Below, in pieces: positions 1 to 7,096 of a stretch of DNA of 64,000 bases (its first letter is position 1; each line of letters opens with the position of its first letter). Under the pieces are notes generated by a model. It saw only the letters and a list, made by a program, of their open reading frames with translations, did no database searches and was not told the DNA's origin. The translations under genes and the position numbers were made by a program. The DNA comes from Saccharothrix longispora (GTDB lineage Bacteria > Actinomycetota > Actinomycetes > Mycobacteriales > Pseudonocardiaceae), in contig NZ_NSDM01000002.1 of the NCBI RefSeq assembly GCF_030852425.1, forward strand, positions 496,001 through 560,000, read 5' to 3'.

Positions 1-797
1 CCGGTGGCGCACTCGCGCTCCAGGGCGCCGGTGTCCACGATCGCGCCGCGCGCGGTGTTCACGACGGTCGCGCCGTCGCGCAGCAGGGCGAGTTCGGCGG
101 CCCCGATGAGGTGGTGGGTCGAGCGCAGCGACGGCACGTGCAGGGTGAGCACGTCGCTGGCGCGCAGCAGCTCGGGCAGCTCGACCAGCCGCGCCCCGGC
201 GGCGGCCACCCGGGCCGGGTCGGCGTACGGGTCGGCGACCAGGACGTGCACGTCGAGCGTGCGCAGCCGGTCCACCACGCGGCGGCCGACGCGGGAGAAG
301 CCGACGACGCCGATGGTGCGGCCCCGGTTGGACAGCTCGCCGCGCGCGGTGGCGTAGGACCAGTCGTCGCGGTGCCGGCGGGCGTCCTGGGCGAGGAAGG
401 GCGCCTTCTTGCCGGCGAACACGATCGCGGCGAGGGTGAACTCGGCGACCGGGATGGCGTTCTCGTCGGCGGCGTTGGTGACCAGGATGCGCCGCCGCCA
501 CACCTCGTCGGTGACGAGCGGGCGGACCGTGCCCGCGCAGTGGAAGACCGCGCGCAGGCCGGGCGCGGCGGCGAGGCGCTCGGCGGTGAGCGACGGGCAG
601 CCCCACGAGGTCAGCAGCACGTCGACGTCGCGCAGCCTGCGCCGGACGGCGGGCGAGTCGAGTTCGGCGGTGCAGGCCGGGTCCCCCAGGTCGGCGAGCC
701 GGTCGAGCCGGTCGAGCTGCGCCCGCTGGAACTGGGAGCGGAAGTGCCGCGGCTCCATGACGAGGAGGGCCTGGGGTCGTCGTGGTCGGTCGGTCAC
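1..797 (-). CDS. D-isomer-specific 2-hydroxyacid dehydrogenase (3' end outside window)
   Basis: About 265 codons are visible; the C-terminus lies beyond the window edge. The protein should reduce or oxidise a 2-hydroxy/2-oxo acid with NAD(P)H in the cytoplasm. The Rossmann core is seen as TIGVVGFSRVGRRV, where the second glycine of GxGxxG is serine, as happens in this family. The catalytic arginine motif NTARG is present; the catalytic Glu and His would be off the edge. The GTG start is supported by AGGAGG seven bases upstream. It is divergent from a DeoR/LacI-type regulator across a 127-bp gap holding two inverted repeats, so it is probably a target of that regulator. Substrate not predictable. 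Confidence 0.88.
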   Translation of the reverse strand, partial: MTDRPRRPQALLVMEPRHFRSQFQRAQLDRLDRLADLGDPACTAELDSPAVRRRLRDVDVLLTSWGCPSLTAERLAAAPGLRAVFHCAGTVRPLVTDEVWRRRILVTNAADENAIPVAEFTLAAIVFAGKKAPFLAQDARRHRDDWSYATARGELSNRGRTIGVVGFSRVGRRVVDRLRTLDVHVLVADPYADPARVAAAGARLVELPELLRASDVLTLHVPSLRSTHHLIGAAELALLRDGATVVNTARGAIVDTGALERECAT

Positions 798-860
798 GAG
801 GAGTCCTCCTCAAGCCGGCACGCGCTCGAACAGTCCGACCGATCATGTGTGCTCGGAGTT

Positions 861-885
861 GAACAAGTCAAGACCGCTTTTGTTC
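861..885. promoter_or_regulatory. Inverted repeat GAACAA-N13-TTGTTC, candidate operator
   Basis: GAACAA (861-866) and TTGTTC (880-885) are exact reverse complements in the divergent intergenic region between the dehydrogenase and the DeoR/LacI regulator. Such half sites are plausible for a DeoR-type HTH. Binding is inferred only. Confidence 0.35.
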
Positions 886-889
886 GGTT

Positions 890-906
890 ATGATCAGTTT
901 GATCAT
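890..906. promoter_or_regulatory. Perfect palindrome ATGATCA-GTT-TGATCAT, candidate operator of the adjacent regulator
   Basis: A 7-bp perfect inverted repeat with a 3-bp spacer ends 18 bp before the regulator start codon. It is AT-rich within a GC-rich genome and lies between divergent genes, the usual place for an autoregulatory operator shared with the dehydrogenase gene. Confidence 0.5.
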
Positions 907-924
907 CACGGCGGAGGTAAGCGC

Positions 925-2034
925 ATGACGACCCCGGAACCGTCGGCCCTGCTGCCCTCGGAGCGGCGCGCCCGGCTCGTCGAACTGCTGCGCAGGCGTG
1001 GCACCGTGCGCGTGCACGACCTCGCCGGCGAACTGGACGTCTCGGCGATCACGGTGCGCCGCGACATCACCCTGCTGGCCGACCAGGGCCTGGTCCACCG
1101 CGTCCGCGGCGGCGCCACGGCGACCGCCTCGGTCGACGCGCCCGGCCCGGACCGCGTGCCGCACGTCGTCGAACCCGCCACCGCCCCGGCGCAGCCCACC
1201 GTCGGCATGGTCGTCCCGTCGCTGGACTACTACTGGCCCGACGTGATCAAGGGCGTGCGGGAGGCGGCGGCCGGTGCGGACGTGCGGGTCGTGCTGCGCG
1301 GCGCGACCTACGAGGCGGCCGACGAGCTGCGCCAACTCGCCCGGCTGGTGGACGCGGTCGGGGTGGACGGCCTGCTCGTTGCCCCGACGACCACCGGCGA
1401 CGAGGGCGAGGCGCTGGTGCGCTGGCTGCGGTCGGCGGACGTGCCCGTGGTGATGGTCGAGCGGACGCCGGCCGAGGGCTACCGCGAGGCCGTCGAGTCC
1501 GTGGTGAGCGACCACCCGCGCGGGGCCGCGATGGCCGTGCGGCACCTGGCCGAGCGCGGCCACCGCCGGATCGGCGTGAGCACGACCGTGACGAGCCCGA
1601 CCGCGCCGCACGTCCGGCGCGGCTGGCTGGAGGCGTGCGCACGGCTCGGGTTGCCGGTCGAGGGCACCCCGGACGTGTGCACCGTGGACCGGCGTGACAC
1701 GGCGTGGCCCGCCGCCCTGGACGACCTGCTGGACGCGTGCCTCGCCTCCGGCACGACGGCGCTGCTCGTGCACTCCGACCCGGAGGCCATCTCGCTGGTG
1801 GAGCGCTGCCAGGAGCGCGGGATCAGGGTGCCGGGGGACCTGGCCGTGGTGACCTACGACGACGAGGTGGCCGAGCTGTCCGACCCGCCGCTCACCGCGA
1901 TCCGGCCGCCGAAGGCCGCCGTGGGCCGCGCGGCCCTGGAGCTGCTCGCCGCGCGGCTGCGCGATCCCGACCCGGGCCGGCCCGCGCACCGGGTCGTCAT
2001 CGAGCCGAGGTTGATCGTGCGCTCCTCGTCCTGA
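925..2034 (+). CDS. DeoR-type HTH fused to LacI-type sensor domain, transcriptional regulator
   Basis: A 369-residue hybrid repressor. Residues 12-66 form a DeoR winged helix (VHDLAGELDVSAITVRRD followed by the L..QGLVHRVRGGA wing). From about residue 92 a periplasmic-binding-protein-like LacI sensor fold follows, beginning PTVGMVVPSLDYYWPDV, with the LacI-type AAMAVRHLAERGHRRI and VVTYDDEVAELSDPPLTAIRPP segments. This architecture occurs in actinobacteria, where the sensor usually binds a sugar or sugar-like ligand. ATG 925 is chosen because GGAGG sits eight bases upstream. Palindromes at 861-885 and 890-906 suggest autoregulation and control of the divergent dehydrogenase. Confidence 0.9.
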   Translation: MTTPEPSALLPSERRARLVELLRRRGTVRVHDLAGELDVSAITVRRDITLLADQGLVHRVRGGATATASVDAPGPDRVPHVVEPATAPAQPTVGMVVPSLDYYWPDVIKGVREAAAGADVRVVLRGATYEAADELRQLARLVDAVGVDGLLVAPTTTGDEGEALVRWLRSADVPVVMVERTPAEGYREAVESVVSDHPRGAAMAVRHLAERGHRRIGVSTTVTSPTAPHVRRGWLEACARLGLPVEGTPDVCTVDRRDTAWPAALDDLLDACLASGTTALLVHSDPEAISLVERCQERGIRVPGDLAVVTYDDEVAELSDPPLTAIRPPKAAVGRAALELLAARLRDPDPGRPAHRVVIEPRLIVRSSS

Positions 2035-2194
2035 TCACGCCCGGCAGGCCGGCGTGCCGGAGGCGCGGCTCCAGCGGCACGGCACCGGCTGACCGGCCGG
2101 CGGCGAACGTGGTGATCGATTCATGTTCAGCCGGCGCGCAGCCGGGTATGCCGCGAATCCGGGTGGTGTGGCTCGACGACGAGCGGGGTTGCGG

Positions 2195-2917
2195 ATGGCC
2201 GCTGGCAGGTCGACGGCAGACGAGTTGGCCGGTGTGTTCGCCCGCGTCTCGGGGCTGCTGCTGACCACCGAGACGGTGAACACGGCGTTGAAGCTGCTCA
2301 CCTCGCTGGCCAGGCAGGTGGTCCCGGGTGCGGCCGGGTCCGGGATCACCCTGCTGGACGAGCGGGGCGAGCGGGTCACGGCGGCGGCGACCGACGCGGT
2401 GGTGGAGCGCGCCGACGCGCTCCAGTACCGCCTCGGGCGGGGACCGTGCCTGACCTCGTGGCAGGACCACGTGGTCGTGCGCGTGGACGACCTGACCCGG
2501 GACGAGCGCTGGCCGGACTGGTCGCGCCCGGCGGCCGGGCTGGGCCTGCGCGCGGTGCTCTGCGCGCCGCTGGTCGCGGGCGCCCGGTCGCTGGGCGCGC
2601 TGAAGGTGTACGCCCGGGAACCGGACGTCCACGGCAGCCGCGAGCAGCAGGTGCTCACGCTGTTCGCCTCGCAGGCGGCCGTGCTGCTGGCGAACGCGCG
2701 CACCGCGCGGGACGCCGAGCGGATCAGCGACCGGCTCCGGGACAGCCTGCGGGAGCGGGAGGTGATCAGCGTGGCGAAGGGCATCGTCATGGCGCGGGAC
2801 GGGGTGGACGAGCGCGCGGCGTTCCTGGCGCTGACCGACGCGGCCAGGCAGCAGGGCTCCACCCTGAGACAGGCCGCCGAGCGCCTGGCGCAGTCCACCG
2901 TGCGGCGGAGGCGCTGA
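2195..2917 (+). CDS. GAF and ANTAR domain protein
   Basis: A 240-residue cytoplasmic regulator. A GAF sensor domain covers about residues 25-160 (SGITLLDERGERV, LGRGPCLTSW, LRAVLCAPLVAGARSLGALKVYA). An ANTAR domain covers about 180-232 (REVISVAKGIVMARDGVDERAAF, then LTDAARQQGSTLRQAAERL). ANTAR domains bind paired RNA hairpins and act as antiterminators; the GAF ligand is unknown. The start is chosen at ATG 2195; an upstream in-frame start at 2123 would add an arginine-rich stretch unlike the family. Four bases separate it from the downstream SpoIIE phosphatase, so they are likely co-transcribed. Confidence 0.85.
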   Translation: MAAGRSTADELAGVFARVSGLLLTTETVNTALKLLTSLARQVVPGAAGSGITLLDERGERVTAAATDAVVERADALQYRLGRGPCLTSWQDHVVVRVDDLTRDERWPDWSRPAAGLGLRAVLCAPLVAGARSLGALKVYAREPDVHGSREQQVLTLFASQAAVLLANARTARDAERISDRLRDSLREREVISVAKGIVMARDGVDERAAFLALTDAARQQGSTLRQAAERLAQSTVRRRR

Positions 2918-2921
2918 CCAC

Positions 2922-4382
2922 GTGGACCACGACAACCGCGCGCTGGAGCAGCAGCGCACCCTGTCCCAGGCGCTCAAGCGCGCCGAGTTGACCACCGAGC
3001 AGCTGTGGCTGCGCTACTTCAGCCTGGGCGGCGACGCCGGGCTGATCGACGTGGACGCCTACGTCCACGGCCTGGGCGGCCTCGCCCCGGTGCAGCGCGA
3101 CGTCCTGGCCCACGCGGTCAACGAACGCCTCGACGAGCTGACCCCGCCGCACCGCGCGGCCTACAGCCGCCCGATCCGGGGGAGTAACCCGGACACCGGG
3201 CCGCTGGCCGCCCTGGTCCGGCTGCTGGAGGACACCGAACTGGCGCCCCCGGAACGGCTGCCGGCCGTGGCCGGGGCGGCGGGCGGCGTCCTGGGCGTCC
3301 GCGTCACCGTCTACCTGGCCGACTACGACCAGCGCCTCCTGCACCCCCTGCCCACCGCGTCCGGCGGCGACCGACGCCCCCTGGAGGTCGAGACGACCCT
3401 GGCCGGCCGGGCGTTCCGGCACGTCGAGCTCCTGCCCTCGGAGACGCCGGGACCGCGCCTGTGGGTGCCGCTGCTGGACGGGGTCGAGCGCCTGGGCGTG
3501 CTGGAGATCGCGGTGGCCGACCGGGACGACCTCTACGACCCCGGTCTGCGCACCCAGTGCCGCTGGGTGTCGATGCTGCTCGGGCACCTGGTCACCCTGC
3601 TGACCCAGCACGGTGACGCGCTGGACCGGGTGCGGCTGCGCACGCCGCGCACGATCGACGGCGAGTTGATCTGGTCGCTGCTGCCCCCGCTCACCGCCGG
3701 CGTGGACCGCTTCGTCGTCACCGGCGTGGTGGAGCCCCGCCAGGACGTCAGCGGCGACGCGTTCGACTACTCGCTGTCCGAGACCACGGCGACCCTCATC
3801 GTCCTCGACGCGGTCGGGTACGACCTGCGCAGCGGCCTGATCGCGGCCACCGCGCTGGCCGCGCACCGCACCGCCCGCCGCGCCGGGCACGGCCTGTACG
3901 AGCAGGCCCGGGCCGTCGACGAGGCGATCCACGACCAGTTCGGCGAGGGCGCGTTCGCCACCGCGGTGCTGGCCGAGGTGGACCTCGCGACCGGGAGGCT
4001 GCGCTACCTCAACGCCGGTCACCCCGAGCCCCTGGTGATGCGGGCGGGCAAGGTGGTCAAGCCCTTGACCGGTGGTCGCCGACCACCGCTCGGCCTGGGC
4101 CTGGGGGAGCTGACCATCGCCGAGGAGGCGCTGCAACCGGACGACTGGCTGGTGGTCCACACCGACGGCATCACCGGGGCCACCGACGGCGCGGGCGAGC
4201 CCTTCGGCCGGGATCGCCTGATCGACTTCCTGCACCGCGAGGCGGCCACGGGCCACCCGCCGCCGGAGACCGCGCGGCGGCTGGTCAGGTCCGTCCTGGC
4301 GCACCAGCACGACGGCGTCCTGCCCGACGACGCCACCGTGCTGATAGCCCGCTGGACGGACCCCCGCAACCCCACCCCGTGA
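2922..4382 (+). CDS. GAF-SpoIIE (PP2C-type) serine phosphatase
   Basis: 486 residues from a GTG start four bases after the ANTAR gene. The N-terminal part (about 1-85) is an actinobacterial helical region. A GAF-like domain covers roughly 90-215 and a SpoIIE/PP2C phosphatase about 255-480. Metal-binding acidic residues are seen in QDVSGDAFDY, VLDAVGYDLRSG, HTDGITGATDG and LPDDATVLIARW. Such phosphatases usually dephosphorylate anti-sigma factor antagonists (STAS proteins) in partner-switching stress signalling. A STAS protein is encoded at 24523, but no direct link is shown. The GAF domain should sense a small ligand. Confidence 0.9.
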   Translation: MDHDNRALEQQRTLSQALKRAELTTEQLWLRYFSLGGDAGLIDVDAYVHGLGGLAPVQRDVLAHAVNERLDELTPPHRAAYSRPIRGSNPDTGPLAALVRLLEDTELAPPERLPAVAGAAGGVLGVRVTVYLADYDQRLLHPLPTASGGDRRPLEVETTLAGRAFRHVELLPSETPGPRLWVPLLDGVERLGVLEIAVADRDDLYDPGLRTQCRWVSMLLGHLVTLLTQHGDALDRVRLRTPRTIDGELIWSLLPPLTAGVDRFVVTGVVEPRQDVSGDAFDYSLSETTATLIVLDAVGYDLRSGLIAATALAAHRTARRAGHGLYEQARAVDEAIHDQFGEGAFATAVLAEVDLATGRLRYLNAGHPEPLVMRAGKVVKPLTGGRRPPLGLGLGELTIAEEALQPDDWLVVHTDGITGATDGAGEPFGRDRLIDFLHREAATGHPPPETARRLVRSVLAHQHDGVLPDDATVLIARWTDPRNPTP

Positions 4383-4456
4383 CCTGTTCCCGGGGCACCG
4401 GTGACGTAAGGTTCGCGAGCAAACCTCGCTTTCCTTCGTGACCGGGGGTTCCGACC

Positions 4457-4951
4457 GTGGCCAGGTCCGCCGTTGACGCGCAACGCCTAGACCGCGAGGC
4501 GCACGAGCTGTTCACGCAGCTGGGCGTGCTCCAGACGACCGGCCAGGACAAGGACGGTCGCACGATCACCATCACGCCGGGCGAGCGGTTCGCCGAGATC
4601 AACCGCCGAGCCAGGCTCATCGCCGTCAGCGACACGCTGGCCAGGGCGGTGGTGGCCCTCCTCGCGGCCCGGGGCGTGCCCGCCGAGGTGGACCACGTCC
4701 GGGTGGACCCGGCCGCCGAGGGCGACGAACAGGTCATGGGCGTGCGCGTCCAGGTGGGCGGCGCGGACGCCGTGGTCCCCCTCCGCCCGGCCACCACGAG
4801 CCTGCGCGCCTACCCGGCCGTGGACGACATCGACCTGACCGGTCACACCCCGCTGGTCGAGGTCGCCCTCCCCCCGGCCGCCGACGGCTGGGTGACCGCG
4901 GAAGCCGTCACCACCGCCCTCCTGCACCACCTGACCCCGGCCACCACCTGA
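4457..4951 (+). CDS. Conserved hypothetical actinobacterial protein
   Basis: 164 residues, GTG start. No catalytic motif, signal peptide or membrane segment is visible. The N-terminal half is helical and charged; the C-terminal half is rich in Val, Pro and Ala (VRVQVGGADAVVPLRPATTSLRAY). It sits between two SpoIIE phosphatases and is convergent with the second, ending 28 bp from it. Third-position GC bias is strong, so coding is likely. I do not recognise the family and give no function. Confidence 0.7.
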   Translation: MARSAVDAQRLDREAHELFTQLGVLQTTGQDKDGRTITITPGERFAEINRRARLIAVSDTLARAVVALLAARGVPAEVDHVRVDPAAEGDEQVMGVRVQVGGADAVVPLRPATTSLRAYPAVDDIDLTGHTPLVEVALPPAADGWVTAEAVTTALLHHLTPATT

Positions 4952-4979
4952 CCCGGCCACCGTCCCCGGGTCGTCGGCG

Positions 4980-6218
4980 CTAAGCGGGCGAGGCGGTGTC
5001 CGTGTCGGCACCGTTGTCGGCCCGGCGTTCGGTGCGGCCGGTTCCGCGCCAGTCCAGGCAGAGCACGGTGGCGTCGTCCTGGAGGTGATCGCGGCAGGCG
5101 TGCCGCACGGCCCTGGTCACCTCCCGCACCACCTCCCTGGAGTGCAACCCTTCGGTGGCGCGGATCAGCGCGGGCACGTCGACGCCGGCGGCGTCGCGTT
5201 CGAACATGCCGTCGGTGAGCAGCACCAGCCGGTCGCCGGGACGCAGGTCGAGCCGTTGCACCCGGTACCGGTACGGGGTGACGCCGAAGAGCAGGTCGAC
5301 CTCCAGCTCGACCTCCTCCACCACGCCGTCGCGCAGCATCAGCGGCGGCGGGTGGCCGGCGTTGACCAGCTCGACGCCCCGCCCGCTCAGGTCCACGCGG
5401 AGCAGCAGCCCGGTCGCCAGCGATCCCCCGCCGTGGTCCAGCAGCGCCTGGTTGGCCCGCTCGGCCTGCTCCGCCAGGCCGTGGCCGGCCCGGCGGGCCC
5501 CGCGCAGCGCACCCACCAGCAGGGTCGCGGTCAACGCCGAGGCCACGTCGTGACCGACGGCATCGGTCATCGACAGGTGCAGGGCGTCGCGGTCCAGGCA
5601 GTAGTCGTAGGTGTCGCCGCCGATGTCGTCGGCGGGCACCAGGGCGCCGGCGACGGTGAACTGGCCCGCCTCGCAGCACGAGGCCGAGGGCAACAGCTGG
5701 TGCTGGATCTCCGCGGCCAGGCTCATCGTCGTCGTGCGCCGGCCGGAGTGGTACAGGTCGGTGAAGCGACGATCGGTGACGATGACGTAGGCCAGCGCGT
5801 GCGCGGCCTCCCCCAACTGCGCCAGCACCTCCCCGTCCAGGGAGGGCACGGTCACCTCCAGCACGCCGACGCAGTCACCGCGGTTGGTCACCGGCAGCAC
5901 CACCCGCACCCCGTCGTCGTCCCGCTCCTGCCAGGGCTGCTGGGTGCGCAGCACCTCCTCGTAGACGCTGTCCCGCAGGACGACGCCCCCCGCTCCGCGC
6001 CCGTCGGGGCTCCGCGTGGTCGAGGTCAGCCGCACCAGCTCCTCGTCGACGAGGTCGACCAGCAGGAACGACACGTCGAAGGCGTCGAACCGCTTCGCCA
6101 GGTCACGCGCGACGACCTCGACCGACTCCACGGGCGGCGCGCTCTCGGCCGCCGCCAGCACATCACCCGGTCGCACCACGCCACCGCCCACGGCAACCTC
6201 CGACCAGTCGGGTCCCAC
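4980..6218 (-). CDS. GAF-SpoIIE (PP2C-type) serine phosphatase
   Basis: 412 residues, GTG start. A GAF-like sensor domain covers about residues 25-165 and a SpoIIE/PP2C phosphatase about 175-390. Acidic metal ligands appear in ADDIGGDTYDY, MTDAVGHDVASAL, LLTDGMFERD and LQDDATVLCLDW. It is a paralogue of the enzyme at 2922 and probably acts in the same kind of partner-switching pathway. The reading frame remains open upstream into the remnant of a short-chain dehydrogenase gene; the GTG at 6218 is the first start codon in it, so the true start could lie a little further downstream. Confidence 0.87.
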   Translation of the reverse strand: MGPDWSEVAVGGGVVRPGDVLAAAESAPPVESVEVVARDLAKRFDAFDVSFLLVDLVDEELVRLTSTTRSPDGRGAGGVVLRDSVYEEVLRTQQPWQERDDDGVRVVLPVTNRGDCVGVLEVTVPSLDGEVLAQLGEAAHALAYVIVTDRRFTDLYHSGRRTTTMSLAAEIQHQLLPSASCCEAGQFTVAGALVPADDIGGDTYDYCLDRDALHLSMTDAVGHDVASALTATLLVGALRGARRAGHGLAEQAERANQALLDHGGGSLATGLLLRVDLSGRGVELVNAGHPPPLMLRDGVVEEVELEVDLLFGVTPYRYRVQRLDLRPGDRLVLLTDGMFERDAAGVDVPALIRATEGLHSREVVREVTRAVRHACRDHLQDDATVLCLDWRGTGRTERRADNGADTDTASPA

Positions 6219-6289
6219 CCAACCACATGCCCGGGGTCCCCTGGCACATCGAGGCCACCGCGACCAGCGGACCGCACGGCCGGACCGGG

Positions 6290-6726
6290 TCGGCTCGTGG
6301 CGACCGGGGTCCGGCGGGGCGGCGAAGAGCAGCGGCTCGCTGGGCCCCCGACTGGACGTACCGGCACTCGCCGGTGCCGGGCGAGACCACGACGGACTCG
6401 ACGGCGGCGACCGCCTCGGACACGTCCAGGATCGGCAGCGCCAGGTCCTGGATCACGCCCCGGGAACCGTCGATGATCGGGGTTTCGGCGAAGCCGGGGC
6501 ACAGGGCGTTGATCCGGATGCCCTCGTGGGCGTGCGGCGGGGCCGGCGACCGCGCGTAGTCCACCACGGCCGCCTCGGCGGTGCCGTGGACCGGGTCGAG
6601 GGGCACGGGGACCAGGCCCGCCATGCCGGCCATCGCCACGACGCTGCCACCGTCGCGCGCCCGCAGGTCGGGCAGGACCGCCTGCACGCCGTAGACGACG
6701 CCGTCCAGGTTGGTGGTCACGACCTG
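6290..6726 (-). pseudogene. Short-chain dehydrogenase/reductase remnant
   Basis: SDR similarity runs from TTNLDGVVYGVQAVLPDL to GTGECRYVQSG. The N-terminal Rossmann nucleotide-binding part is missing. The catalytic YxxxK is replaced (HGTAE in place of Y..TK). A frameshift lies in a run of five C at 6345-6349: the expected continuation PSEPLLFAAPPDPG is read in another frame, which then runs into the phosphatase gene without a stop. Truncation, loss of both catalytic residues and a frameshift together make it a decayed gene. Confidence 0.65.
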
Positions 6727-7030
6727 CCGGTGCCGCCGGCCCGCCCCGGCTCGCCGGAGGACGTGCTGCACGCCGCCGCCCCGGAACAGGCCTGTTCGTC
6801 CTCCCCCGCGGCGACCGGCCCGACCTGCTCACCGACGAACTCGGCCACCGCGCCATCGGCGCGGTCTACCACCCCGAGCGGGACCACCGGGGCAACTACG
6901 TCCCCACCGTCCTCGTCGACCGCTACGACGCCTTCCTCCGGTTCGACGAGACCCGCGCCCTGCACCCCCTGCGCGTCCGCCACGTCGACGCGCTCGAACC
7001 GGAGACCCACCCGACCGGCGCCCGACCGGT
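6718..7030 (+). pseudogene. Fragment of an unrecognised coding sequence, frameshifted
   Basis: Third-position GC bias marks coding on the plus strand in two frames. DLPVPPARPGSPEDVLH is read up to about 6786. Then LFVLPRGDRPDLLTDEL, HRAIGAVYHPERDHRGNY and VPTVLVDRYDAFLRFDE follow in another frame from 6792. A one-base change near 6787 would join them. No start codon or ribosome binding site is seen, and the left edge abuts the truncated SDR remnant, as at a deletion joint. Function unknown. Confidence 0.35.
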
Positions 7031-7096
7031 GGACGCCCGGGGTGCGGATCACCGCGGGCGGTGTGACGATGGGGATCGGCTCGGACGGAGGTGGGC

